Source of the DNA: Oasisia sp. SBJ-2009
Taxonomy: Eukaryota > Annelida > Polychaeta > Sabellida > Siboglinidae
Length of the DNA: 64,000 nucleotides
Assembly (NCBI GenBank): GCA_964017155.1
Contig: OZ024858.1
Location: 20,358,657-20,422,656, forward strand
Direction of reading: 5' to 3'
Part shown: positions 11,972-21,315 of the stretch, piece after piece
How positions within the stretch are numbered: the first letter of the stretch is position 1
How the letters are laid out: each line of letters opens with the position of its first letter
Translations under genes and position numbers: made by a program
The notes under the pieces: generated by a model
What the model saw: only the letters and a program-made list of their open reading frames with translations
Database searches by the model: none
What the model was told of the DNA's origin: nothing

Positions 11972-12053
<82 letters not shown>
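11853..12053. repeat. Compound microsatellite (ACACCAAT)n, (ACACATACACAATAT)n, (AC)n
   Basis: Three successive simple-repeat blocks end in an uninterrupted (AC)n of about 70 bp. Open frames of Cys-Val alternation over this tract are artefacts. Confidence 0.9.
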
Positions 12054-12055
<2 letters not shown>

Positions 12056-12234
12056 GCACACTGTAGCAACAGAAGATTGTCACTGCAAACACAATGCTGT
12101 GAGGGAGGAAGGGAGGACACACAGACAGACGGGCGCACAGAAATGAACACTGATGAACGAACGACTCTTGTAATGGTGAGTACCGGTACATGCTAATTGC
12201 AATTACTTTAAATTTAATTACCTCGTATTGTATT

Positions 12235-12633
12235 TCATTTAAAAAAAATGCACCGTGGGGATTGAGCATGGCCTATGCACTTTTTTTCTCTAGCACAAAG
12301 CTTCCTGTTACCGTTCACAAAAGGCGTCTCAAGTATTAAATGGTCAACATTAATACACAGAGAATTGTGACACAGGTGGCTGCAGTGCATTTCAGGTGAT
12401 AGCTCAGATTTCACATGTAGCATATACGCAAAACGATGAACACGCATCGAGCGCCATCCCAAACCACCACCACAAAGTTGTTTGCATTTGGCATAAATTA
12501 TGCCATACTGGCTCTCAATACCCCCTGCCAAGCGACATCTGGTGCCTGTCCATAACAAACACTGCCCATTGGGAGCCAACACTGTCTTTTGTTGCAACTT
12601 AGCTTGATAAGTAGCGTAGAATGCTTCGTCCAT
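12235..12633 (-). CDS. His-Cys-box endonuclease ORF (I-PpoI-type His-Me finger)
   Basis: This 132-aa frame starts at ATG (MDEAFYATYQ) in a good context (aaaaaATGG). Residues 23-33 read GQCLLWTGTRC. VHRFAYMLH follows near residue 65. The core (about residues 80-110) reads HCSHLCHNSLCINVDHL and then ETPFVNGNRKLC, and after it come Cys, a GH pair and Cys near the end. In I-PpoI the corresponding SHLCHN...C...HL...N..R..C...C.H...C pattern supplies the catalytic His, a metal-coordinating Asn and two zinc sites; all of these appear conserved. I infer a DNA endonuclease that is intact at the level of its motif. It sits inside MULE element A, opposite in direction to the transposase. An upstream ORF from the 454-bp repeat (12686-12799) ends in a possible donor (ACG/GTGAGT, about 12646) but its relation is unclear. 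Confidence 0.75.
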   Translation of the reverse strand: MDEAFYATYQAKLQQKTVLAPNGQCLLWTGTRCRLAGGIESQYGIIYAKCKQLCGGGLGWRSMRVHRFAYMLHVKSELSPEMHCSHLCHNSLCINVDHLILETPFVNGNRKLCAREKKCIGHAQSPRCIFFK

Positions 12634-12685
12634 TTTTTCTACTACTCACCGTAGTCAAGGAAGCTGGGCGATTCCATTTCAAATA

Positions 12686-13139
12686 GGGCTTAAACCACCA
12701 TTGAATTCTCCATAGGCGACCATTATAACGTTTCTTTGATTTCCCACTAGGATTATCTTTTCCCGGTAATAAAATTTTCAGACAGTAATTAACATCCATT
12801 CATACCTGTCATATATAAAATTCGTGAAAATGACATATCTCCTTATCCTACAATCAAGCTGACAACCTTACACCCCTCCATTTTTGCTCCATTCACCCGC
12901 CGTTTGCCAATGTTGACAGCCCTAGGCCAAACTACAACTGTATATATACGCACCTGATCACTGTCTGACAAATGTCATTATTTCACAGCCCAGACGCTAT
13001 GCTGCACAAAAATATCATTTCCTCCCAACTAGTCCTACATTTAACCCTTCCAGAAATTTACAAAAACTGCACAATGCAATTCTTTTAAGCAGAACTACAA
13101 TGAGCAATGGCGGAGTAATCGTTTAGGTGGTATATGGCC
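12686..13139. repeat. 454-bp duplication, copy 2
   Basis: Direct-repeat partner of 7360-7813. It lies between the endonuclease ORF and the Harbinger relic, and truncates the latter at its right edge. Near identity implies a recent duplication or gene conversion. Confidence 0.85.
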
Positions 13140-13431
13140 AGCTGGTTTATGCAAGTGGAGTCACTACAGCAGCAGTTAACTGCTACTTTGACCACTACAT
13201 TGATACAGTGGGCATCTGTGTATGACCGTTCCTGTTAATTCCACCTGTTGAGGATCGGTGAGAGAATATATACCCACTGTCCCCAAGAAACACACCAGTC
13301 AATGGTTGTTGTGGCGACTCAAATGCTGAAACAGCTGCTATTCCCTCAGGATTCTGGAATCTTGCACTGAACCCAGGCACTTGGCAAATGGCAATGCAGT
13401 TCATAATCCTCATGTCAGCATCACATATGAA
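13140..13431 (-). pseudogene. Harbinger (HARBI1-like) transposase relic, exon 2
   Basis: The 3' splice site is GTTGTAG before the base complementary to 13431. The exon reads FICDADMRIMNCIA and later GVFLGDSGY, matching the central nuclease region of PIF/Harbinger DDE transposases (the ICD...NI / GDSGY pattern). It joins exon 1 in phase 0. It decays after about 60 residues and is cut off by the 454-bp duplication, so the C-terminal catalytic part is absent. Confidence 0.65.
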
Positions 13432-14771
13432 CTACAACAGAGACAGATGACACTCATTTAATGTGCATGTTTTTATACCTGAGTCAATGTATTTTTTAAT
13501 ACTTTATGCTGTGTATGCTTTATGCATGAAACAAAACTGTGTCTCACATTTTATTTAGAGGTGGTCAATAGCACAGGGGTGAAATACAATTATTTCTTTA
13601 TTATTAAGTGTTGAATTTGTAACTGATGCATTTCAAACACCACTTTATTGTTAAGTTTAAGTGACTACAGTAAAATAGTACCTGGAAATTTTTGCAAATA
13701 AAAAACTGTGCATAGGTAAAAAGATCCAAGTATCCTACATCATTCCCTTGATCTATCAAAATAAAAACAGCCTTTCCATTCAAGCAATAAACCCCTAGCA
13801 TGCAGACATCTATGTAAGCTACCCTGTCCTCAAAGTGTAGCCATGTGTTATCAGCTGCAAGGAGCACTTGAACAAACAATAGTAGGAGCTGGTGGCTGGG
13901 GACAGATGTCTGGTGTTACTAATTGCAATTAAGTTGCCTGTGCAAATAATGTAGTTACAGTGTACTTTAATCAGAGGAAACTTCTCCAAACTATTAAGGC
14001 CACCAGCAGTGACTGGCACAAGAGGCAAAATTAACTGTTTCACAGTGTACAATGTACATAGGTGTTTCACATAAGTGAATAATAATAATACTTCAAGTAT
14101 CCTGTATATGTGGTCAAATCAATACATCATCATATTTGTAATGATATATTCCTACATAGCTACAGTTGGTATGCTGTCAAATGTCAACAATATAGGCACG
14201 TAATAATTTTTGAGGAACTTCTACCTCCCCTCAGACCATACAGAGCAAATGTGTGTTAGGAGTGTTATTAGCAACAAAACCAAGTTGCTCACAGGTGACA
14301 ACTAGAAAATGTAACCTGCTTTCATTGGTATGACCTCAGACTCAGTGATAATGGTTTTCTTTCTTACTAGAAAATGTGGTCAATTTTCAAATGATCTATT
14401 GACATTTTTGACTGAAGAAAAGCAAATGAAATCTAACTCTTCATTTAATAATAGCCATACTCAAATAAAAGTACTTGAAATATTATTTGAAAAAAAAATC
14501 TAATAATTTAGGGAAGTATGTAAATACAAATGTATACAACCGATTCATTTTACATAGTGTCACATACAATTACAAATAGTTAATAAAATGTAATTACATT
14601 TTAATTATGAAGTTGTATTTAAATCTTGATCATGTATTCGCATAATTTAACAAAATTATGGTCATTCAAGTACTTCAAGAACTAGTTCAGTAAATACATA
14701 GTATGTTAAAATAGAGTCGCATTGCATAAAGGTTTTGTGAAATTTAAACTATTTGATAAATCATACGTTAC
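13432..14771. other. Intron of the Harbinger relic, AT-rich
   Basis: AT-rich sequence with no recognised gene lies between the two splice sites of the relic. Short minus-strand frames here have no recognisable motif. Confidence 0.5.
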
Positions 14772-15307
14772 CTGGACGTTTATCGAGTGAAAATTCTCCC
14801 TGTTGACATATTCGTGCTCGTGCGGACGTGGGTCCCGTCGATGCATGCCACCGCGGTAGGGAATCCCGCTAGCCGGAGGAACTCGCCTTCTGTCGGTCGG
14901 CTTGTTATTGCGTCAGTAGCTGTACCCACTCATGCATCCGAGCGAACAAAGCGTTGGTCACACGGTGCATGGTTCGGGATGCGGTTGACTGATCGATACG
15001 GATGCATGGTCTCAGCCACCAAGTTCTAGAAACAAACTCGCATAGTGATACGTCCAACAATGCCACCATAACTTGCAGAGTAGCCGGCAAGGAGCCTTGT
15101 CGGGTGTCGATCGGGGTACTCTAAGTCGTCTAGCAGTTCATCCACGATTGTTAGGATATCGTGACGGCAAAATCTAAACTTGTCGTATAACTCCGCATCA
15201 TCGTACATATGCAGTGGATTCTTCCTATCCCGGAATACCCGATTTCGCCTGAAATTCCTCCTGTGTTGACCTCTCCAAACTACTACGTCTACGCCTACGG
15301 CCGCCAT
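14772..15307 (-). pseudogene. Harbinger (HARBI1-like) transposase relic, exon 1
   Basis: Starts at ATG (MAAVGVDVVVWRG). It contains RRNRVFRDRKNPLHMYDDAE, then in other frames QSTASRTMHRVTNAL, GFPTAVACIDGTHV and HEYVNRENFHSINVQ. These are in the right order for a PIF/Harbinger transposase, so at least two frameshifts have broken it. It ends at a donor CAG/GTAACG and joins exon 2 at 13431. IDGTHV carries the first catalytic Asp of the family. Confidence 0.7.
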
Positions 15308-15534
15308 TTTTATCACCACCGCCTAAGCCAAGGCTAAGAGTTACACCTCCTAGCTAGAGGGCCTAGAGATAGGCGGTCGCAGTGCGGGCAACAGCCTAAA
15401 ATCGAGCCTATGCGGTGCTCATGCATACCGGATTAGCGAACTTGCGACCTAGCAACCGAGTTATACCCAGTTTGGCGTGTTCGATTTATATCTAGGCTTC
15501 CCTTATTATTGGCTTATATCTATGGGCTTAGGCT
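15308..15534. other. Spacer between Harbinger relic and right end of element A
   Basis: Nothing coding was recognised; GC is higher than in the surrounding AT-rich DNA. It leads directly into the right terminal inverted repeat of element A. Confidence 0.4.
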
Positions 15535-15663
15535 TAGCAGAAGCACGTGGAAACATTATCACGTGTACCGTGTAAACAGGGCTGCCCACGTGGACACAAG
15601 CTCGTTACTCATTGGTCGAAAAAGGCCCTGTAGCCTTAACCTATGTGGTGAGTCAAAACGTGC
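15535..15663. repeat. Right terminal inverted repeat of element A
   Basis: Reverse complement of 5425-5553 with a few differences and a 2-base indel. It ends in GTCAAAACGTGC immediately before the middle CGGCCGCGC. Confidence 0.85.
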
Positions 15664-15672
15664 CGGCCGCGC
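15664..15672. repeat. Shared 9-bp direct repeat between elements A and B
   Basis: CGGCCGCGC separates the right end of A from the left end of B, giving a nearly perfect head-to-head palindrome at this junction. Confidence 0.85.
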
Positions 15673-15857
15673 GCACGTTTTGACTCACCACATAGGTTAA
15701 GGCTACAGGGCATTTTTCGACCAATGAGTAACGGGTTATAGCTTGTTTTCTGTATGGTATAGTGCTTAAATGTATGCACAGCAATTAGTAGCTGTGTCTA
15801 GATTAATCTTTATGTGTTACTTGAGTTGTATATGTTTTTGTTTGTTGAATAAAATCT

Positions 15858-16426
15858 GATCTGGTGCGAATTATCTGTCGCATTCATCTGCAGATAGCCA
15901 CCGTCCTGGATCTGGTGCGAATTATCTGTCGCCTTCATCTGCAGATAGCCACCGTCCTGGATCTGGTGCGAATTATCCGTCGCCTTCATTTGCGGATAGC
16001 CACCGACCTGGGTCTGGTGCGAATTATCTGTCGCCTTCATTTGCGGATAGCTACCGACCTGGATCTGGTGTGAATTATCTGTCGCCTTCATTTGCGGATA
16101 GCCACCGACCTGGATCTGGTGCAAATTATCTGTCGCCTTCATCTGCAGATAGCCACCGACCTGGATCTGGTGCGAATTATCTGTCGCCTTCATCTGCGGA
16201 TAGCTACCGACCTGGATCTGGTGTGAATTATCTGTCGCCTTCATTTGCGGATAGCCACCATCATGGATCTGGTGCGAATTATCCGTCGCCTTCATCTGCG
16301 GATAGCTACCGACCTGGACCTGCGAGGAATTATCCGGTGCCTCCACTTGGAGATAGCCACTGTACTGGACGTGTTCAACCAGCGGGAAATTTCACTTCGT
16401 TTGTGGCCACAGAGTTATATCATTAA
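15858..16426 (+). repeat. 60-bp minisatellite in element B, captured repeat-exon sequence
   Basis: About 8.5 units read GSGANYLSPSSADSHRP in one frame, followed by a variant unit PARNYPVPPLGDSHC and a tail ending FTSFVATELYH, open for about 190 codons. The same two unit classes in the same order occur in the exon at 24415-26077. Other frames of the 60-bp unit are also mostly open, so translation is not shown. The edges coincide with a break in the MULE subterminal repeat, so the block was inserted into the element. Confidence 0.75.
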
Positions 16427-16576
16427 TCTTTCCCCTATAGTTCTAAGGGCGTGTTCTATTTATATCTATGTTGGCGGCAGAAATATCTGTCAGTTGCAAC
16501 TGTCCAGATTGTATTAATGCTATCTGGGTTATAGATTGTTTTCTGTATGGTATAGTGCTTATGTATGCACAGCACA

Positions 16577-17256
16577 GAACTCAAATTGAATCTTGTTTAC
16601 AATGTCATAAATGATAGAGCACCGAAGTATATGTCAAATTTTTATAAATGTAGCATGTAAGCAGCACGGCATAAATACAAGATCTAGTGTTATGTCACTT
16701 CATGTGCCGTATGTTAAATCATTTGGCCAAACCTCATTCTACTACACAGGAATTCATGCCTGGAACGAATTGCCATTTTTCCATACAAAGTGTTCAGAAC
16801 ATGAGGCAATTTAAATGTCTACTGAAGCAGTTTTTGTTCAGTTGTCTTAATGATCAGGAAGCCAGCTCATTTATTTATTATTAATCATAATTGATGACGT
16901 AAGTTTAATTTTTTTATTTTTATTATTTATTTATGTTTTTGGTAATAAATAACAAGGTTTTACAAAGTGTTTCTAATCAGGAGATTATTTCCATACTTTT
17001 CTATATTGTAATTATCAATGTCATTTACATATTTTAATAATTATTTATATCACTTTATTTATTATTGTTTGTTTTAGTATGTTATATTTGTCATTTCTGT
17101 CAATGTCTGTCATGTGTATGTCAAGGATCACAATGGAAATAAATGCGTGCACTTTTTGTGTTATCCGAATATTTAAGCGTACCTTGTATTTATATATTAT
17201 GCATATGTGTACAATGTTTTACATTTTATATTAAATCAATCAATCAATCAAGCAAG
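16577..17256 (+). mobile_element. LINE 3' fragment in element B
   Basis: Degraded frames read INDRAPKYMSNFYKC and, after breaks, HVPYVKSFGQTSFYYTG with GIHAWNELPF, which is the usual C-terminal end of L2/CR1-type LINE ORF2 (the WN.LP motif). An AT-rich 3' region and a tail of aatc repeats (near 17235-17255) follow. It is inserted inside the subterminal repeat of element B, between gcacagca and caattagtag. Confidence 0.65.
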
Positions 17257-18148
17257 CAATTAGTAGCTGCATGTGTCTAGATTAATCTATTTATGTTACG
17301 TGAATATGTTTTTTTGTTGTTGAATAAAATAAATTATATTAAATTTGTACCAGCTTTATTTTCGTATTACTAATTAATGTATTACTGCTATCTGGGTTAT
17401 AGATTGTTTTCTGTATGGTATAGTGCTTATGTATGCACAGCAATTAGTAGCTGTGTCTAGATTAATCTTTATGTGTTACTTGAGTTGTATATGTTTTTGT
17501 TTGTTGAATAAAATAAATTATATTAAATTTGTACCAGCTTTATTTTCGTATTACTAATTAATGTATTACTGCTATCTGGGTTATAGATTGTTTTCTGTAT
17601 GGTACAGTGCTTATGTGTGCACAGCAATTAGTTGCTGTGTCTATATTACTCTTTATACATGTGTTACTTGTATATTTGTTGTTGTTTGTTGATAAAATCA
17701 ATTATATTAAATTTGTACCAGCTTTATTTTCATATTACTAATTAATGTATTACTTTTACATTGTTTTTAGTAATTATTTACACACATCATTAATTTGAAA
17801 TGCAAACAACTCACGACAGACATGTACATTAAATTTACCAAATGGCACGTACTTTCTCTTCAAAGTAATATAACTATTTCAATCATAATTTTTATTGTTA
17901 TTTCAAATAATATTTCTGTTCAGTTCGTTGAGATAAAGTGCGCAGAGGATAATCACACTTTACAGACTGTAAACACGGAATTCGGAGAAAAAACTACGTC
18001 TAGGATTAGCTAGTTACGTGTACAATGTAAACAAAAGCAGAACCACGTGTACCGTGTAAACAGAGGCTACCCACGTGGACACATGCTCGTTACTCATTGG
18101 TCGAAAAAGGCCCTGTAGCCTTAACCTATGTGGTGAGTCAAAACGTGC
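17257..18148. repeat. Long right end of element B, inverse of element A left end
   Basis: Contains about three copies of the ~187-bp sub-repeat and then single-copy end sequence. It is nearly the reverse complement of 5425-6212, including the stretch tccgaattccgtgtttacag. Frames of about 72 aa in both copies are mirror images and not genes. Confidence 0.8.
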
Positions 18149-18157
18149 CGGCCGCGC
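18149..18157. repeat. Target-site duplication, right copy (CGGCCGCGC)
   Basis: Third identical 9-base copy, at the right edge of the composite MULE structure. Confidence 0.85.
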
Positions 18158-18719
18158 GCTATCCAGTCTTTATATAGGTCAGTGGGCTGCAGGTGTGTAA
18201 CTGTAAAGAATAAACAAACTGTTTATTTGTTTCTATTGATGCACAGCACTGAGGAGACTGTAAATACTGAATGTCTATAAATATGTGTTATTTTGTGGTA
18301 GGCGGTTGATTTAGGGAGTATGTTACACTTTTAGTGAATTTGAAGCTACATAAGCCAATAAGGGTTTTTCGTGAGTCTTCAGAGGATGGATACAAATGGT
18401 GAGTTTAAGAGCGAGAAGGGGATTTTTAAAAGCTTCAATTTCAAAGCAAAGAGGTGCATAAATGTTAAATAGAGATTGTTTCGTTTCGACTGCCTAAAGT
18501 TCGCATTTATCGGGTCACCGTCATTGAAGCTCCTGCAGAATTCTTTAGACCTCTAAACCCTGAACATAGTTTGCGGGCCTCCACATGAAGCTTTTTGTGG
18601 TCTCGTGGTTATGTATTCGGGGAGCATCAAGTTGTAAGTTGGTTTTGGGGTTCAAAATCCCCATGGCTCGGCGCCGAGAATTGTGTTCCGGGTCAGCCCC
18701 GGTGACCGGCGAAGCATGA
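18158..18719. other. Region upstream of the retrotransposon frame
   Basis: No domain was recognised. A 155-codon minus-strand frame overlaps it and the start of the retrotransposon frame and has no family features. The endonuclease half expected upstream of the reverse transcriptase is not here, so the LINE copy is 5'-truncated. Confidence 0.5.
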
Positions 18720-20996
18720 CGGCCGCATTGCAACAACTCCACTGGTGCATGGCCCGTGAAGTACCGCATTGAATACAAGCACAACAGGCAAGGGACAAAT
18801 AAGCCGACCAAGCTCAACACTGCAAAACTAAGTACCATCAGCCATAGGGAGAGTTTTGAGCAGGAGATGGACAGTGCTCTCGCCCATTGGGAGGAGAAGG
18901 AAAACTCAACACCAGACGAGGAATGGGCAGCTCTGCAGCAGGTTGTGTACAACACAGCCAAGACATATCTTGGCAAGCCGGACAGAAAACACCAGGACTG
19001 GTTCGACCCCAACGACCAGGAGCTACAGACTCTTATGAGCAGAAGAGATCAAGCCCACCAGAGAGTGTTGCAAACCAGGAGTACTAGATCCACCACTGCA
19101 GCATACAAAGATGCCTGCAGACTGCTACAAAAACACACCCGTGCACTGAAGTCGGACTGGTGGGAAAGGAAAGCAGTGGAGCTGCAGAGAGCTGCCGACA
19201 GTAACAACATGAAGGGCTTCTACAATGGACTGAAGGAAGTGTGGGGACCCAAAAAGAAGGGACCTGTTCAACTAAAATCAACAGACGGAATGGAAACCTT
19301 CTCTGACAGCAAGAGAGTTGTGGCAAGATGGAGTGAACACTTCCAGAAGCTACTCAACGTCCCTGGCGACATAGATCACGAAGCTCTGGACAACATCCCG
19401 CAGCGCATTACCAAGACAAGCCTTGATGAGATTCCAACTATGGATGAGATGGCTAGAGCAATCGCCAGCCTGAAAGATGGCAAAGCACCTGGAGGAGATG
19501 GAATTCCTGCAGAAGTATGGAAGCATGGAGGAGACAATCTGTTCAGCAGACTGCACCAACTAATCACCAATGCCTGGGAGATGGGTTCTGTACCACAAGC
19601 ATGGAAGGATGCAAGCATTATAACCATCTACAAGAAAGGTGATCGAACAGACTGTGGGAACTATAGAGGAATCTCTCTTCTTTCCATAGCAGGCAAGATC
19701 TTCGCCAGGATCCTCCTCAACAGACTATCTACCCACCTAACACCAGAGGTAGTTCCGGAGACACAATGTGGCTTCAGAGGTAACCGGAGCACCGTGGATA
19801 TGATATTTTGTCTCCGACAACTACAAGAAAAGTGCATTGAGCAGGACCGACCACTGTACATGGTATTTGTCGACTTCAGTAAGGCGTTCGATACAGTTGG
19901 GAGGACCGGACTATGGCAGCTACTGAAGAAGTATGGCTGCCCAGAGAAGTTCACAACAATGATCGAGGCACTACATACCGGAATGATGGCGACTGTTAAT
20001 GTTGGAGGGGAAGTCTCGGAATCGTTCAGGGTCACAAATGGGGTCAAGCAAGGCTGTGTACTGGCGCCCACGCTCTTTTCCATCTTCCTATCAGCAATGC
20101 TCGACAATGCTTTCCGAGACATGGGGGATGGCATCTACATACAGTCCAGACAGAGCGCTGACCTATTCAATGTCGCACACTTCAGAGCGAAGACCAAGAC
20201 TACACGGATACTGATGAGGGAGCTGCTATTCGCAGATGACAGTGCACTGGTTGCACACTCTGCTGAAGAGATCCAGAAAATAGTGGATGCTTTTTCCAAT
20301 GCGTCAAAGAAGTTCGGCCTGAAGATTAACATCAAGAAGACCGAGGTGCTGTACCAACCCAACTCTACAAGAACCCGAGAGGAGGATATCATGGTTGATG
20401 GAAACAAGCTGAACTCTGTTATGGAATTCACCTACCTCGGAAGCACTATATCAAGTGACGGATGCATTGACGATGAAATACAGAGGAGGATGGCCAAGGC
20501 TAGTGCATCTTTCGGCCGACTACGCCAGAGACTCTGGAACAACCACCATGTGTCCATGCGGGTTAAAGGCAAGATATACCGTGCAATTGTGCTGTCCACC
20601 CTCCTATACGGAGCCGAGGCCTGGACAGTGTACAGACGACAGGTGAAAAAGTTGCATGCCTTCATGATGCGACATCTGCGTTCGATCATGAGGATAACCT
20701 GGATGGACAAAGTGACAAACAAGGAAATACTCGAACGGACAGGGCTGCCATCTATGGAAGATCTTCTGATCAGAAAGAATCTCCGGTGGACTGGACACCT
20801 CATGAGGATGTCATCAGACAGGCTACCGAAGCAGGTTCTCTACTCCCAACTGTCTTCTGGTCACAGAAAGAGAGGGCGCCCTCGTCTCCGGTTCAAAGAT
20901 ACCATCAAGAGAAACCTGAAGCTGAGAGACATAAAGATCGACTCCTGGACATCACTCTCACAGCAGAGAGACAAATGGAGAGCAAGAGTCAAGTGA
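18720..20996 (+). mobile_element. Non-LTR retrotransposon, reverse-transcriptase frame (5'-truncated)
   Basis: An uninterrupted frame runs from a stop at 18717 to the stop at 20996; the first in-frame GTG is at 18756 and there is no clear native ATG start. Counting from 18756, the order of motifs is: connector helices; LKDGKAPGGDGIPAEVWKHG (about 245-264); ITIYKKGDRTDCGNYRGISL (about 290); MVFVDFSKAFDTV (motif A, about 369); NGVKQGCVLAPTLF (motif B, about 426); LLFADDSALVAHS (motif C with FADD, about 490); LKINIKKTEVLY (D); and YLGSTISSDG (E). The C-terminal part contains RWTGHLMRMSSDRLPKQV and a basic GHRKRGRPRL stretch. All catalytic aspartates are present and there is no internal stop, so the copy is young. 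Absent are the N-terminal AP-like endonuclease and a C-terminal Cys/His finger. Such frames are often labelled craniofacial development protein 2-like. The clade (RTE- or CR1-related) is not resolved. Confidence 0.9.
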
Positions 20997-21315
20997 TGGA
21001 AGCAGTCTTTGTCGCTTCGCGACCGACAGCATGACGACGACACGGGGGACTCGTCATTGTGTTTCGCGCTCTGCCCGATCGAACGGTGGCGTACATCGCC
21101 ATGCGTCGCGACTTACGATTTGACAGCGCGTTGTTAGCGGTTCCTCGTTACAACATTGAGCGATATGGGCGCCGTTGTTTCTCTCGAACAGGAAGTTTTT
21201 GTACACTTTTATTATATTTTTTATACATTTTTATATTTATTTTTAATTAGCTCAACTAGCATGCACTTTTTTATTATTATTTATTAATAAATACTTTTTA
21301 CAAAGTCTTGAAATT
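20997..21315 (+). other. 3' region of the LINE, with AATAAA
   Basis: GC-rich sequence follows the stop, passing into an AT-rich tail with AATAAA at 21286-21291. It probably represents the retrotransposon 3' untranslated region; no poly(A) tract or target duplication was identified. Confidence 0.45.

Larger units (their letters stand above)
5425..15663. mobile_element. MULE element A (10.2 kb, Mutator-like DNA transposon)
   Basis: The element begins GCACGTTTTGACTCACC and ends in its exact reverse complement, and it is flanked by 9-bp CGGCCGCGC copies. The terminal inverted repeats match over about 125-130 bp (5425-5553 against 15535-15663). Cargo, from left to right: sub-repeats, first copy of a 454-bp duplication, Mutator-like transposase (plus strand, disrupted), AC-rich microsatellite, His-Cys-box endonuclease ORF (minus strand), second 454-bp copy, and Harbinger transposase relic (minus strand). 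The element is probably not autonomous now because the transposase frame is interrupted and has a further frame break near its C-terminus. The boundaries are seen; the Mutator assignment combines duplication length and transposase similarity. Confidence 0.8.
15673..18148. mobile_element. MULE element B (2.5 kb, non-autonomous)
   Basis: Starts GCACGTTTTGACTCACC and ends with the complement, with CGGCCGCGC on both sides. The left terminal repeat is short (about 60 bp, 15673-15732). The right end (about 17257-18148) is long and corresponds to the left end of A in inverse. There is no transposase. Cargo is a 60-bp minisatellite (15858-16370) and a LINE 3' fragment (16577-17256), both set within copies of the ~187-bp subterminal repeat. 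Confidence 0.8.

Noticed and set aside
18545..19012. 155-codon minus-strand frame
   Set aside because: Overlaps the start of the retrotransposon frame in antisense; no family features.
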